Below, in pieces: positions 53,148-62,898 of a stretch of 64,000 nt of DNA. The translations under genes and the position numbers were made by a program. Position 1 is the first letter of the stretch, and each line of letters begins with the position of its first letter. This stretch comes from Flavobacteriales bacterium (GTDB taxonomy: Bacteria; Bacteroidota; Bacteroidia; Flavobacteriales_D; Sanyastnellaceae), in contig JAKVAX010000005.1 of NCBI GenBank assembly GCA_022447625.1, forward strand, positions 1-64,000, written 5' to 3'. A model generated the notes under the pieces. It saw nothing but the letters and a program-made list of their open reading frames with translations, was not told where the DNA came from and ran no database searches.

Positions 53148-53921
53148 ATGAAAAAAAGAATTATCGCCGGTAACTGGAAAAGTAACACTACTTGGACAGA
53201 GGCTAAGCAACTTGTGGAAGAGTTGAGCCGCATGACTACCGGAAAAGATATCAATACACGAGTAGTTATAGCACCTCCCACACCTTATTTAGCGGCTATC
53301 CGTAGCGGATTGCCGCCAATGATAGCCCTTGCAGCACAGAACTGCAGCGCAAATGACACTGGTGCTTTCACTGGAGAATACACAGCCGGAATGCTGGCTA
53401 GCGTAGGAGTGAAGTACGTTATCGTAGGACATTCTGAACGTCGTGCGATGTACAACGAAACCGATGAAGTTTTAGCGCAGAAAGTGCGTCAGGTTCTTGA
53501 TGCTGGTCTATACTCGATTCTTTGTGTGGGTGAAAGCCTTGAAGAACGTGAGTCTGAACGTCATTTCGATGTAGTAAAGTCTCAAATAGAGGCTGCATTT
53601 ACCGCTCAAATCGGGAAAGAAGAAGCAAATCACGTTGTGGTGGCATATGAGCCAGTTTGGGCTATCGGTACGGGGAAAACGGCCTCTGATGAGCAAGCAC
53701 AAGAAATGCACGCACATATTCGCCATTTGCTGAATGAAGCTTACGGAGAGGTTGCTAGCGATATCAGCATCCTCTATGGAGGAAGTGTCAAGCCAGGGAA
53801 TGCCGCCGGGATCTTCCAGGGAGAAGACGTAGATGGCGGCTTAATTGGTGGAGCTTCACTCAAAGCTGAAGATTTTATGGCGATTATCGAAGCCAATAGC
53901 GAATGGACTACTGTGAGCTAA
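53148..53921 (+). CDS. tpiA: Triosephosphate isomerase
   Basis: 257 residues from the ATG at 53148 (MKKRIIAGNWKSN). Interconverts glyceraldehyde-3-phosphate and dihydroxyacetone phosphate. G-N-W-K-S-N, V-G-H-S-E-R-R with the catalytic His, A-Y-E-P-V-W-A-I-G-T-G-K with the catalytic Glu, and C-terminal phosphate loop G-G-A-S-L-K. It overlaps prmA by 19 bases, as often found in Flavobacteriales. Confidence 0.96.
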   Translation: MKKRIIAGNWKSNTTWTEAKQLVEELSRMTTGKDINTRVVIAPPTPYLAAIRSGLPPMIALAAQNCSANDTGAFTGEYTAGMLASVGVKYVIVGHSERRAMYNETDEVLAQKVRQVLDAGLYSILCVGESLEERESERHFDVVKSQIEAAFTAQIGKEEANHVVVAYEPVWAIGTGKTASDEQAQEMHAHIRHLLNEAYGEVASDISILYGGSVKPGNAAGIFQGEDVDGGLIGGASLKAEDFMAIIEANSEWTTVS

Positions 53922-54730
53922 GTTTTCAATTAAAACCGGTATTGCCGGCACGAGAGATCCTAATTGCTGAATTAGCAGAGCTCGGCTTCGAGAGCTTCGT
54001 TGAACGCGAAGACGGTCTTGAGGCATACATTGAAGGAGAGGGGCCTAGTGATCTTGAAATCAGTGAGTTAAGTGCGTTCAGAATAGAAGGGGTAACTGTT
54101 GTTTATCAACGTAAATCTCTGGCCCGAGAGAATTGGAACGCGAAGTGGGAATCAGATTTCGAGATGATCTTTGTGAATGACGATGTGTGCATCCGCGCTC
54201 CTTTTCATGATCAGAGTTCGGCACGATTCGACATTGTAATACAGCCAAAAATGAGCTTCGGTACAGGTCACCATGACACTACGTGGCTTATGTTGAAGTT
54301 GATGTTAGATCAAGACCTCAAAGACAAACAGGTCTTAGATATGGGCAGTGGAACTGGGGTGCTTGCTATTTTAGCTGAAAAACTGGGAGCTTCAAAAGTT
54401 GATGCGATTGACATTGACGACTGGGCCAAGGAAAACTGCGACGAAAACGCCGAATTAAATGGATGCACCAAGATCAGTGCATATCAAGGAGACAGTACGA
54501 TGTTGAATGGGAAACAGTACGACGTGATTCTAGCTAACATCAATCGAAACGTTCTAACGAATGATATGTCAGAGTATTCTGCTTGTATGAATGAAGGCGC
54601 TACCATCCAGTTCAGCGGTTTCTTTCCAACTGATTTCCCAATTATTCGCGCTAGCGCGGAAGAGAACGGCCTTATCTGGCAAGGGGAATGGGATCGTAAC
54701 GGTTGGGGAAGCATGCGTTTTGTCAAATGA
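53903..54730 (+). CDS. prmA: Ribosomal protein L11 methyltransferase
   Basis: 275 residues. Trimethylates lysines and the N-terminus of ribosomal protein L11. N-terminal domain binds L11; the methyltransferase domain carries F-G-T-G-H-H-D-T-T-W-L-M, L-D-M-G-S-G-T-G-V-L-A-I-L-A, and D-I-D-D-W-A-K-E-N. N-I-N-R-N-V is the methyl-transfer motif. Contains a copy of the iterated word. Confidence 0.93.
   Translation: MDYCELSFQLKPVLPAREILIAELAELGFESFVEREDGLEAYIEGEGPSDLEISELSAFRIEGVTVVYQRKSLARENWNAKWESDFEMIFVNDDVCIRAPFHDQSSARFDIVIQPKMSFGTGHHDTTWLMLKLMLDQDLKDKQVLDMGSGTGVLAILAEKLGASKVDAIDIDDWAKENCDENAELNGCTKISAYQGDSTMLNGKQYDVILANINRNVLTNDMSEYSACMNEGATIQFSGFFPTDFPIIRASAEENGLIWQGEWDRNGWGSMRFVK
54648..54661 (+). 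repeat. Iterated 14-bp word, copy 15
   Basis: GCGCTAGCGCGGAA in prmA, read as R-A-S-A-E-E. Confidence 0.85.
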
Positions 54731-54787
54731 GATAGCCTTGAACCAATAGTCAAGTTTCGTATACAGTCATGTAAACCTGCACATGTC

Positions 54788-55243
54788 ATGAACCAATTGT
54801 TTCTTGCACTCATCCTAGCATGTCTTTCTAGCGGTCTGAATGCGCTTGATCAAGTCGAAAAATCGAAATGGAGCTAGGTCAGTATGTTATCTGAAGATGG
54901 CGACAATGGGAGGCTCCAACGTCCTGTTTATCTAAATATGCATTCAGGTGGACTGTACGGGTATTCGAATTTCGAAGTCAATCAGTGTTTTGGTTCCTTC
55001 GAACGCTTATCAGGACACTGTATTCGATTCAGCGATGCGGATTACACCGAAGCATGCTGCCACAGACGACGAAATGAGCTTGATGAGTCTGCTTCCGTAG
55101 ATGTCGCGCTGCACACAATGAACCCAACTCATTTGACCTTTACTGGAGAGGTGATTTACTTTATTGTATTCCACAATTACCTCGAAGATCCCGACACACA
55201 GCTAGGTTTCATGACCATTAAAATGGTTCGAGTTCAAGACTGA
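54788..55243 (+). pseudogene. META-domain (HslJ-like) secreted protein broken by TAG
   Basis: The 152-codon frame starts with ATG (MNQLFLALIL, signal peptide ending LNALDQ) and has one internal stop, TAG at 54875-54877, after residues K-W-S. The rest continues in frame: V-S-M-L-S-E-D-G, then F-G-S-F-E-R-L-S-G, then Y-T-E-A-C-C. This matches a META/HslJ-like domain, where W-x-L-V normally occurs and the stop replaces that Leu. An internal ATG (54884) could restart translation but would lack the signal peptide. Confidence 0.7.
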
Positions 55244-55379
55244 ACTCTAGGAGTAGGACGATTCCTACAGTCATTTGGGTATACGTGACTAGTCGCTAGG
55301 TGGAATTGACATCGTTCTTTGGAAAACAAAGGGCTTGAAACAAGATTAGTGGAGGCTGGAATAGACTATTTTAGTTTGC

Positions 55380-57356
55380 ATGAGAAACCTCACGGTCATT
55401 TGTCTTTTTGTTTTCTGCTCACAACTCCTTCTTTCTCAGTCAGAAGGTGAAGCACTTAGAGTCTCTATATCTATTATTGATGACTCTACTAAAGGCGAGG
55501 AGCTTAGTCAATTAGATTACACCGTCCTTCAAGATGAAGTTGCCACCCTTGACAATGGGACGCACGTAGCCATCAAATTAGGAGTCCCTCAGAATGCAGT
55601 CAGTATTAAGAACTCTATTCACCTAGACTATGCTTTGCTCGATACCGTAGAACTGTGGAAAGCAGATACCAATGGGCAACTTGAGCTAATCTATCAAACC
55701 GGCCAAGCATTCCCCTTTGATACACGTCCTTATGAGAATTCGAGCTTCGTATTTCCCCTTGATGGGACATCAGAAGAGTATTATTTGAGGGTCTTCAGTA
55801 CCAAACCCGTGGTACTTCCATTCAAGCTTTTAGGAAAAGAAGCCCTTGTGAAAGAGTTAACCTTCAAGGATTTTCTTTTCGGAATATATGGGGGAGCGAT
55901 GATGGTCATGTTCCTGTATAATCTGGTATTGACTTTCATTACTCGTGACAATAGCTATGGTTTTTACATCATCTTTTTAGTGTGCATTTTAACCGCGCAA
56001 TACGCTTTGTTCGGTTACACTGATCGATATATGTTAGCTAATTGGCCTGCCTTAAACCAGAAGTTCACCGTTCTAACCGGAGCCGTTGTTGGAATTGCCA
56101 CGGTGATTTTTGTGATGAACTTCTTGCAGCTCAAACAGAAGGCGCGAAAATTCTATATCCCACTATATGGTACGATTCTATTAGATATCGTTGCGATTGC
56201 CCTGTTGATATTCGATTTAGATGTCGCTGCTTATCATACGGCTAATGTGGCCTCGCTATATGGGGTTTGTATCGTGATTGCTGCAGCACTCAAATTGTCT
56301 CGAAATGGCTTTAAACCAGCGAAGTTCCTACTCATTGCATGGACTATCCTGATCGTAACAGTCGCTATTTTCGCCATGACAAATCTAGGTGTCATTCCTT
56401 ACAAGCCATACTTTTTAGGAGCAATACTGTTTGGCTCAAGTATTGAGGTTGTCTTACTCTCTATCGCATTAGCTGATCGAATTAATGCATTGCGTAAGGA
56501 GACGGAAGAGTCTCAAGAGAAAGCTCTTGAAATGGCTCAGGAAAACGAACGGATTATTCGCGAACAGAATACCATCCTTGAAGAAAAAGTACAATCGCGA
56601 ACGGAGGAGCTACAAGGAGCGAACGATGAATTGAAAACTACGCTTGAGAATCTCAAGGAGACGCAGACTCAGCTGATACAATCAGAAAAAATGGCTTCCC
56701 TAGGTGTCTTAACAGCTGGTGTGGCACATGAAATTAACAATCCGTTGAATTTCATTCACGGTGGGTCGGCTGCGATCAATGCAGAACTAGAAAACGACGA
56801 AATAAACAGGGATGAGTTACGGGAGTACTTGCGATGGATCAACGAAGGAGTTGAAAAGGCTGGTCAGATCGTGAAGAGCCTAAACATCTACAGCAGAACA
56901 AATGACGACTTTACGGAAGAATGTGATCTTCATGAGATCATAGATGGATGTTTGTCTATTCTGCAATACACAGCAAAAGACCAGGTTTCTCTCAAAAAGG
57001 AATTCTCGAGTGACTTGGGAGTGGTGAAGGGGAATAGTGGCAAATTGCATCAAGTCGTCCTTAATCTCATTGGCAATGCCATTGATTCTATTGAGGAAGA
57101 CGGGGTTGTAAAGATCAGCACTGAAACTAAAAACGATAAAGCGATAATTCGGATAGCCGATACCGGGGCAGGAATTGCGAAGGAAGACCTTGAAAAGATC
57201 TTGGACCCTTTTTTCACAACCAAAGCCCCAGGTGAAGGTACAGGACTGGGCTTGTCCATCGTGAATTCAATCGTTCATGAACATGGGGGGACCATCGATT
57301 TTGAATCAGAAATTGGTAAAGGAACAACCGTTATTCTGAGCGTTCCGAAGTTGTAA
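55380..57356 (+). CDS. 7TMR-DISM sensor histidine kinase
   Basis: 658 residues: signal peptide (LLLSQS), extracellular DISM-type domain (residues about 25-150, ends Y-Y-L-R-V-F-S), seven membrane helices (residues about 160-370), coiled coil (375-435), HisKA with [12 protein letters not shown] and H450, and a HATPase domain ([20 protein letters not shown]). A carbohydrate-related ligand is suggested by the DISM class. The response regulator gene follows 2 bases later. Confidence 0.92.
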   Translation: MRNLTVICLFVFCSQLLLSQSEGEALRVSISIIDDSTKGEELSQLDYTVLQDEVATLDNGTHVAIKLGVPQNAVSIKNSIHLDYALLDTVELWKADTNGQLELIYQTGQAFPFDTRPYENSSFVFPLDGTSEEYYLRVFSTKPVVLPFKLLGKEALVKELTFKDFLFGIYGGAMMVMFLYNLVLTFITRDNSYGFYIIFLVCILTAQYALFGYTDRYMLANWPALNQKFTVLTGAVVGIATVIFVMNFLQLKQKARKFYIPLYGTILLDIVAIALLIFDLDVAAYHTANVASLYGVCIVIAAALKLSRNGFKPAKFLLIAWTILIVTVAIFAMTNLGVIPYKPYFLGAILFGSSIEVVLLSIALADRINALRKETEESQEKALEMAQENERIIREQNTILEEKVQSRTEELQGANDELKTTLENLKETQTQLIQSEKMASLGVLTAGVAHEINNPLNFIHGGSAAINAELENDEINRDELREYLRWINEGVEKAGQIVKSLNIYSRTNDDFTEECDLHEIIDGCLSILQYTAKDQVSLKKEFSSDLGVVKGNSGKLHQVVLNLIGNAIDSIEEDGVVKISTETKNDKAIIRIADTGAGIAKEDLEKILDPFFTTKAPGEGTGLGLSIVNSIVHEHGGTIDFESEIGKGTTVILSVPKL

Positions 57357-57358
57357 TT

Positions 57359-57724
57359 ATGGGGGAGAAAAGGAAAGTTCTTTACGTCGATGACGAACCT
57401 ATCAACAGGCAAATCATCTCCAGTATTCTTGGAAAAGAATATGACGTAATCGTAGTAGAAGACGGACCACAAGGATTAGATTGTCTGGATTCTGATCCTG
57501 AGATCCAATTAATCATTAGTGATCTTCATATGCCGCTGATGTCAGGATTGGAGTTTATACAAGACGCTCAAAAGCGCTTTAAAGGAAAGAGGTATTTCAT
57601 TCTCTCAGGTCATTCTTTAAATAAAGAGATTAAAGAGGCTCTCGACTCAAAGTTGATTAGCGATTTCTTCGAAAAACCAGCTAACTTTAAGCTTATCGAC
57701 ACTGCTCTCAAGAGTGATGAGTAG
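57359..57724 (+). CDS. Stand-alone response regulator receiver
   Basis: 121 residues, a receiver domain only. Acidic pocket Y-V-D-D-E-P and phosphoacceptor D55 in I-I-S-D-L-H-M-P; conserved S/T in F-I-L-S-G-H and K in F-E-K-P. No DNA-binding or enzymatic output is present. It may act through protein contact. Two bases after the sensor kinase. Confidence 0.9.
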   Translation: MGEKRKVLYVDDEPINRQIISSILGKEYDVIVVEDGPQGLDCLDSDPEIQLIISDLHMPLMSGLEFIQDAQKRFKGKRYFILSGHSLNKEIKEALDSKLISDFFEKPANFKLIDTALKSDE

Positions 57725-57804
57725 AATGCTGGACTGAATTTATAGCAATGTCTATACTGCTATTTCAGGGTGCTTTAAGCAGCCGCTCGTACTTTACTAA
57801 AATC

Positions 57805-58428
57805 ATGAGATACACTCTCGCTCTTATACTTTCGCTTGCATTGAATTCATATGCCTGCTGTGCTCAGTCTGAATGGATGATGGTACCTTCGGTTGGTTTT
57901 GGTACTTCGGCATCTCATTTCTGTGCTGATGGAGAGGCAAGTTCTTTAGGAGTCCTCATTCCATTCAGAAGACTAGAGTCAAGTGAGGTTCACTACGCTT
58001 CATCCACATTAGAGGTTGAGTTTCAGCGGAAATTCGAAGATCGAATTCACTTTATAGGCCTGAAGGGATCATTGAGACAAAGTGGGCTAAAGAATCGCGT
58101 CTTAGTTGGTGCTGCTGTAGGTCCGTCGGTTCAACTTCCCTTACTGCGAGGGTTGAGTATAGTTTATGGTCTGAGAGTAGGCCTGTGGTATGATCTTGAA
58201 AAACAGTTCTCAGGATCAGATTACCTCTCCGTATATGCGTCGTTTTCTTCTCAATTCGGTGTGATGAAGGAATGGGATTCAGGCCTCGGCGTTGGGATTC
58301 GCTCAGAAAGCATGTTTGAGTCCGGATATGAAGAAGTTATTTATGAAAGGCACGGACATGTTTATTTAGCTGGTGAACGAAGGCCATGGACACAGCTTGT
58401 CTTGCTGACAATGAGTTTTTCTCTCTAA
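57805..58428 (+). CDS. Secreted beta-rich protein, unknown
   Basis: 207 residues from 57805 (MRYTLALILS, signal peptide ending CCAQ); an in-frame ATG at 57748 would give a less typical N-terminus. The rest alternates hydrophobic and polar residues (F-I-G-L-K-G-S-L, V-Y-G-L-R-V-G-L-W-Y), which fits an outer-membrane beta-barrel. Not recognised. Downstream of the two-component pair on the same strand. Confidence 0.65.
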   Translation: MRYTLALILSLALNSYACCAQSEWMMVPSVGFGTSASHFCADGEASSLGVLIPFRRLESSEVHYASSTLEVEFQRKFEDRIHFIGLKGSLRQSGLKNRVLVGAAVGPSVQLPLLRGLSIVYGLRVGLWYDLEKQFSGSDYLSVYASFSSQFGVMKEWDSGLGVGIRSESMFESGYEEVIYERHGHVYLAGERRPWTQLVLLTMSFSL

Positions 58429-58434
58429 AAGAAA

Positions 58435-58456
58435 AAAGCCAGGAATACCTAGCCTT
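58435..58456 (-). terminator. Intrinsic terminator of acs
   Basis: On the minus strand a 9-bp stem AAGGCTAGG/CCTGGCTTT (two G-U) with loop TATT is followed by TTTCTTTT. Confidence 0.6.
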
Positions 58457-58478
58457 TGATTGTGGTTCAATTTCGATC

Positions 58479-60386
58479 TTACAAAGCGTTCTCCTTGATC
58501 ATCTCTACAACTCCCGGATCAAGCAGGGTAGATGTGTCTCCTAGATTTGAGGTATCACCTTCTGCCACTTTTCGAAGTATGCGCCGCATGATCTTTCCGC
58601 TTCGAGTTTTTGGAAGCCCGGGTACAATCTGAATCTTATCCGGACGTGCGATCTTTCCAATCTCTTGGATGACGCTACTCATGATCTCTGATCTTAACGC
58701 ATCATCATCGATGTCTGCTTCTTTGCAAATAACGTAGGCATAAATGCCTTGACCTTTGATGTCATGAGGATAACCAACAACCGCAGATTCAGCGACCTTA
58801 TCGTTTGAATTGATGGCATTTTCAATTTCCGCCGTCCCAAATCGATGTCCTGAAACATTGATTACATCATCGACGCGTCCGATAATGCGGTACATACCAT
58901 TTTCATCACGACGAGCGCCATCGCCAGTAAAGTAATGTCCTTTGAAGTTGGAGAAGTATACGTTGCGGCAGCGTTCGTGATCACCATATGTAGTTCTAAT
59001 CATTCCCGGCCACGGGTGTTTAACGCAGAGGTAGCCCTCTTTTTCGTTCTCAGTAATCTCGTTTCCTTCTGCATCCAATAACACGGGGTGAATTCCTGGC
59101 ATTGGATAACCGGCATAGCTTGCCTTTTGCGGACTGTGCCCACCTAGACCTGAGATCATTATCCCTCCGGTCTCTGTCTGCCACCAGGTGTCTACAATCG
59201 GACAAGTCCCTTTTCCTACTTTATCCTTGTACCAGTGCCAAGCTTCTTCATTAATTGGCTCACCAACAGTACCAATGACTTTTAAATCAGATAGGTTGAA
59301 ATCATTCACAAACTGATCTCCGGCAGCCATGAGTGCGCGAATGGCTGTTGGAGCGGTGTAGAATTGGTTGACCTTATGCTTTTCACAGATTTGCCAGAAT
59401 CGACTGCTGTCTGGCCAGCTTGGTACACCTTCAAACATCATGGTGGTAGCGCCATTAAGTAACGGACCATAAATGATGTAGCTATGCCCAGTAATCCAAC
59501 CAATATCTGCGGTACACCAGTAGATGTCGCCGCGTTGGTATTGGAAGACATTTGCAAAACTATATCCAGCGTATACCATATAGCCTCCGGTAGTGTGCAC
59601 TACACCTTTCGGTTTTCCTGTGGATCCACTTGTGTATAGAATGAAGAGCAGATCTTCACTATCCATAGGTTCAGCGGGGCAATCTGTTTCAACTTTTGAG
59701 AGTTCTTCCGTGATGAAGTAGCCTCTTTCTGAGACCATCTCAACCTCGTCGTTGGTTCGCTGTGAAACAAGCACACTTTGAACCGATGGACAATCTTTCA
59801 CGGCTTCGTCCACAATAGATTTTACCGCCATTTTTTTGGCACCTCGATACATCCCATCAGAAGTCAAGACCATTTTAGCTGAAGCATCAATGATTCGGTC
59901 AGCTAAGGCGCTTGCGGAAAAACCAGCAAACACGACGCTATGCACAGCACCAATTCGGGCACATGCCAAGACAGCCACGGCAAGATCCGGGATCATCGGC
60001 ATGTAGATAGCGATTCGATCTCCTTTGATAACTCCGTGTTGCTTCAAGACATTCGCATAAGCGCAAACTCGCTGATGCAATTCCCTGTAAGTAATATAGA
60101 TAGCCTTGTCTTCAGGAGAATTGGGCTCCCATATAATTGCAGTTTGATCGCCGATCTCAGCAAGATGTCTATCAAGACAATTACTGGCAATGTTGGTCTC
60201 ACCGCCTAAGAACCACTTGACATTGGGAGAGTCAAACTCCCATTCTAACGGTTTGTCCCAGGGTTTAGTCCACTGAAAGGACTTCGCTATTTCTGACCAG
60301 AATTGATCTGGTGAGTCTACACTTGATTTATATCGTTCTTGATACTCCGCGAATGAAGAGATCTGATGTTGTGTGTCGCTAATCAT
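58479..60386 (-). CDS. acs: Acetate-CoA ligase (acetyl-CoA synthetase)
   Basis: 635 residues. Activates acetate to acetyl-CoA via acetyl-AMP. Markers: Y-T-S-G-S-T-G-K-P-K-G-V, D-T-W-W-Q-T-E-T-G-G, Y-F-T-G-D-G-A-R-R-D, G-R-V-D-D-V-I-N-V-S-G-H-R and the catalytic lysine in K-T-R-S-G-K-I-M-R-R. The usual length. A terminator follows its stop. Confidence 0.95.
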   Translation of the reverse strand: MISDTQHQISSFAEYQERYKSSVDSPDQFWSEIAKSFQWTKPWDKPLEWEFDSPNVKWFLGGETNIASNCLDRHLAEIGDQTAIIWEPNSPEDKAIYITYRELHQRVCAYANVLKQHGVIKGDRIAIYMPMIPDLAVAVLACARIGAVHSVVFAGFSASALADRIIDASAKMVLTSDGMYRGAKKMAVKSIVDEAVKDCPSVQSVLVSQRTNDEVEMVSERGYFITEELSKVETDCPAEPMDSEDLLFILYTSGSTGKPKGVVHTTGGYMVYAGYSFANVFQYQRGDIYWCTADIGWITGHSYIIYGPLLNGATTMMFEGVPSWPDSSRFWQICEKHKVNQFYTAPTAIRALMAAGDQFVNDFNLSDLKVIGTVGEPINEEAWHWYKDKVGKGTCPIVDTWWQTETGGIMISGLGGHSPQKASYAGYPMPGIHPVLLDAEGNEITENEKEGYLCVKHPWPGMIRTTYGDHERCRNVYFSNFKGHYFTGDGARRDENGMYRIIGRVDDVINVSGHRFGTAEIENAINSNDKVAESAVVGYPHDIKGQGIYAYVICKEADIDDDALRSEIMSSVIQEIGKIARPDKIQIVPGLPKTRSGKIMRRILRKVAEGDTSNLGDTSTLLDPGVVEMIKENAL

Positions 60387-60463
60387 AGAGCGTCAAATTA
60401 CAAATTCATACAAACAAAGACGCCACGACTTCATGTCGTAGCGTTCGCAGAAAATCAAATACG

Positions 60464-62584
60464 CTAGTTACAAGTCTCTCCGTATCCAGAGAGGAAGATG
60501 AGTAGATCTGCAATAGACACAACGTCATCGTTGTTAAAGTCGCCTACAAGACAGTTTTCTTCGCATCCAAAGTTGGCTAGCATGATTAGCAAGTCTGCTG
60601 CGTCAACTACTCCATCGACATCAAGATCCGCGAGATAACAAGCAGAAGGATCAACAGTGTAGATAGAAAGCGTTGCGCTGACTTCGTTGGCCATAATGAC
60701 CATGCCATGTCCGTTTGGTGAGTCGGCAGAGGAGATATAGATGATGCCTTCCGGGCCAAGGTCTCCTCCGTCATCTTCTCCTAGTGTGCGGTTGTTATCG
60801 TAATCAACAAAGAAGGCATTGGCTGGGTCAGTGACATCATAAGTCATGACACCCCCAACGCGTTCCAATGTGATGAATGCGTAATTGCGACCATTGATCT
60901 CAGCTACAGTGACACCTTCAGGTTCAGGACCTTTATTGTCAGATCGATTCTTGAAGTTGTTGTTTGAGTTGCTGGCATTGAAAAGAGCCCCATAAACTGG
61001 ATCGTTCGCCGTGATGCGCTCAAAGTCTGATCCGCTATCAAAAACGAGTTCGCCTGTTGTTCCATTCCAAATAGAGAATGAACGACTTCCAAAAACATGG
61101 ATTTCATCGAAATCACCATCGCCCTCTATATCTCCAGAGTATGGTGAGCAGGCAAGACGTCCGAGTACAGGGTCGTTCTTCAGTACATCAGCATGAGGGA
61201 ACACGGTTGGATCCAAAACGTATTCGTCAGTGTTAATATCAACATCTTCATCGATTGGACCAAACTCACGTTGATCACCTTCATTAGCTGTAACTAGATA
61301 AGTAACCCCGTCTAACTGGTATGAAGCAATCGCATCAGGCTGGAACATTCCCTTAACTGGCCAGTTATGGAAGAAAATCTCATCGCTACGGTCAGAAGCA
61401 TCTAAGGCGTTCTGTTCCAGACTATGATCTTTCTTTCCTAATGGGAGAATGTCTGAAATCTGATTTGTGTTCAGGTCAATAACGGCAACCGCGTTGTTCT
61501 CCTGTAGTGTAACCCATCCCGTTTGAGAATCTTCAGAGACAGTAATGTACTCTGGTTCGAGGTCACGAGATACAGACGTTTCGAACCCGAAAATTCGAAC
61601 ACCTGCCGCGCGAAGGGTTTCAATTTGATCGTCGAATGCATTGAAATCAATCGTGACAACGTTGTCATCTGTTAGATTTTTAACCCCTCCTGAAATATCA
61701 ATACGCGAGATCGTTCCTTCTGGATCAATCGTGTAATCATCATTTGGCTCACCCTCATTGGCAACCAATACTGAGTTTCCGTCCGGAGTGAATACCAGCA
61801 TGTCCGGAAGCGCACCAACAGTAACTGATGAGACAATATTTCCGTCAAGATCTAGGAACACAACTTTTCCGTTTTCACCTTCCAATCCGTCAATGGTTGC
61901 AGCAACAACTCCATTGTTTACTTCGATGCTCGTGGCACCTTCACCAAATCCACTCATATCGATTACAGCAATTTCGCTGAGTGAATTAGGATTGGAGAAG
62001 TCGAGAATATGAACTGCGGGTGCGTCTGAATTCAGAACATACAAACGCTGCATTCCGGCATCGTGAGAAACAATTTCTGCTGATCCTGATTCGTCCACGA
62101 GAAATGAACTCACGTAATTCAGTTGAATATCGCCGTTTTTTTCAACTACAATCTCTTCTGACTCCTGAATAAACAAAGTGATTGTATTGTTGTCACCAAT
62201 AAATGCACTCAGCGCTCCTGTAATCCTCAAAGTCAGAAAATCTTCGATTACAGTATCGTCATTTTCAGAGATGTTGAGAGGGAAGGAGAATGGGCCAATA
62301 TGACCTTGAGGAATAGTGAAGGTTGTTCCTTCGAAATCATAGTCTTCGTCTTCTACAGCTGAACTAATGCTGAGGGCTTCAATCGTGAATTGAGCATCTG
62401 TTTCGAGTGCTCCAAAGATGTCAACCGAAATCAAAACTGTTTCGGCGTTTTCATTTACATTTCTGAAATCTTCACTAAACGAGATGGTCGGAAGAACTTC
62501 TTCTCCAAAGTTTTGAGAGGATGCCTTTAGCGTTGAAAGGCAGGTCATAGCCAAGGCAATAACTGACAGAGCTAGGAACTTCAT
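60464..62584 (-). CDS. Choice-of-anchor I-like secreted protein with dockerin-like repeats
   Basis: 706 residues from the ATG at 62584 (MKFLALSVIALA, signal peptide ending ASSQ). Upstream in-frame codons (to 62725) look like leader sequence. Residues about 35-150 form a Calx-beta-like domain (S-E-D-F-R-N-V-N-E-N-A-E). The main domain is a propeller like choice-of-anchor I proteins (L-V-A-N-E-G-E-P-N-D-D-Y; T-A-N-E-G-D-Q-R-E-F; P-E-G-V-T-V-A-E). The C-terminus carries two calcium-loop units (D-L-D-V-D-G-V-V-D-A-A-D-L-L; D-F-N-N-D-D-V-V-S-I-A-D-L-L). Phosphatase-like activity is sometimes assigned to relatives but not shown. Confidence 0.82.
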   Translation of the reverse strand: MKFLALSVIALAMTCLSTLKASSQNFGEEVLPTISFSEDFRNVNENAETVLISVDIFGALETDAQFTIEALSISSAVEDEDYDFEGTTFTIPQGHIGPFSFPLNISENDDTVIEDFLTLRITGALSAFIGDNNTITLFIQESEEIVVEKNGDIQLNYVSSFLVDESGSAEIVSHDAGMQRLYVLNSDAPAVHILDFSNPNSLSEIAVIDMSGFGEGATSIEVNNGVVAATIDGLEGENGKVVFLDLDGNIVSSVTVGALPDMLVFTPDGNSVLVANEGEPNDDYTIDPEGTISRIDISGGVKNLTDDNVVTIDFNAFDDQIETLRAAGVRIFGFETSVSRDLEPEYITVSEDSQTGWVTLQENNAVAVIDLNTNQISDILPLGKKDHSLEQNALDASDRSDEIFFHNWPVKGMFQPDAIASYQLDGVTYLVTANEGDQREFGPIDEDVDINTDEYVLDPTVFPHADVLKNDPVLGRLACSPYSGDIEGDGDFDEIHVFGSRSFSIWNGTTGELVFDSGSDFERITANDPVYGALFNASNSNNNFKNRSDNKGPEPEGVTVAEINGRNYAFITLERVGGVMTYDVTDPANAFFVDYDNNRTLGEDDGGDLGPEGIIYISSADSPNGHGMVIMANEVSATLSIYTVDPSACYLADLDVDGVVDAADLLIMLANFGCEENCLVGDFNNDDVVSIADLLIFLSGYGETCN

Positions 62585-62898
62585 GGTATAGTCTTTTGGT
62601 GCAGTAAACATATTGTCAGTCTGCATGGTCAACGTTGCTCTGAGGTTATGAAAATGTAATGCTGAGTAACCTTCTGGTTGCCATACGCATCCTACAAAGG
62701 ATGGGGCTTTCAGGAGATTTGTCATGAATGCTGGTTAAGTGAATGTTATGAACTTCTCCGCGATACACGTAACATTCGTGGGTGCTTCATCCGTTATGGT
62801 CATATACTGTGGATAACCTGCGGCACAACAATTGTAATTTCACCTGTATATCTGCTCTGGAAAGCTGAATTTTGAATCAATACACCCAACTCAAGCAT
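62585..62898. other. Divergent intergenic region
   Basis: A 314-base gap between the start of the choice-of-anchor gene and the start of the partial gene. It holds presumably both promoters. No RNA, repeat or ORF is recognised; the minus-strand frame extending through part of it has no protein-like composition. No good TAnnTTTG box was seen for either gene. Confidence 0.4.

Noticed and set aside
54872-54880. Full reassignment of UAA or UAG to leucine
   Set aside because: Many genes in the window terminate at TAA or TAG just before neighbouring genes, so these codons still stop translation.
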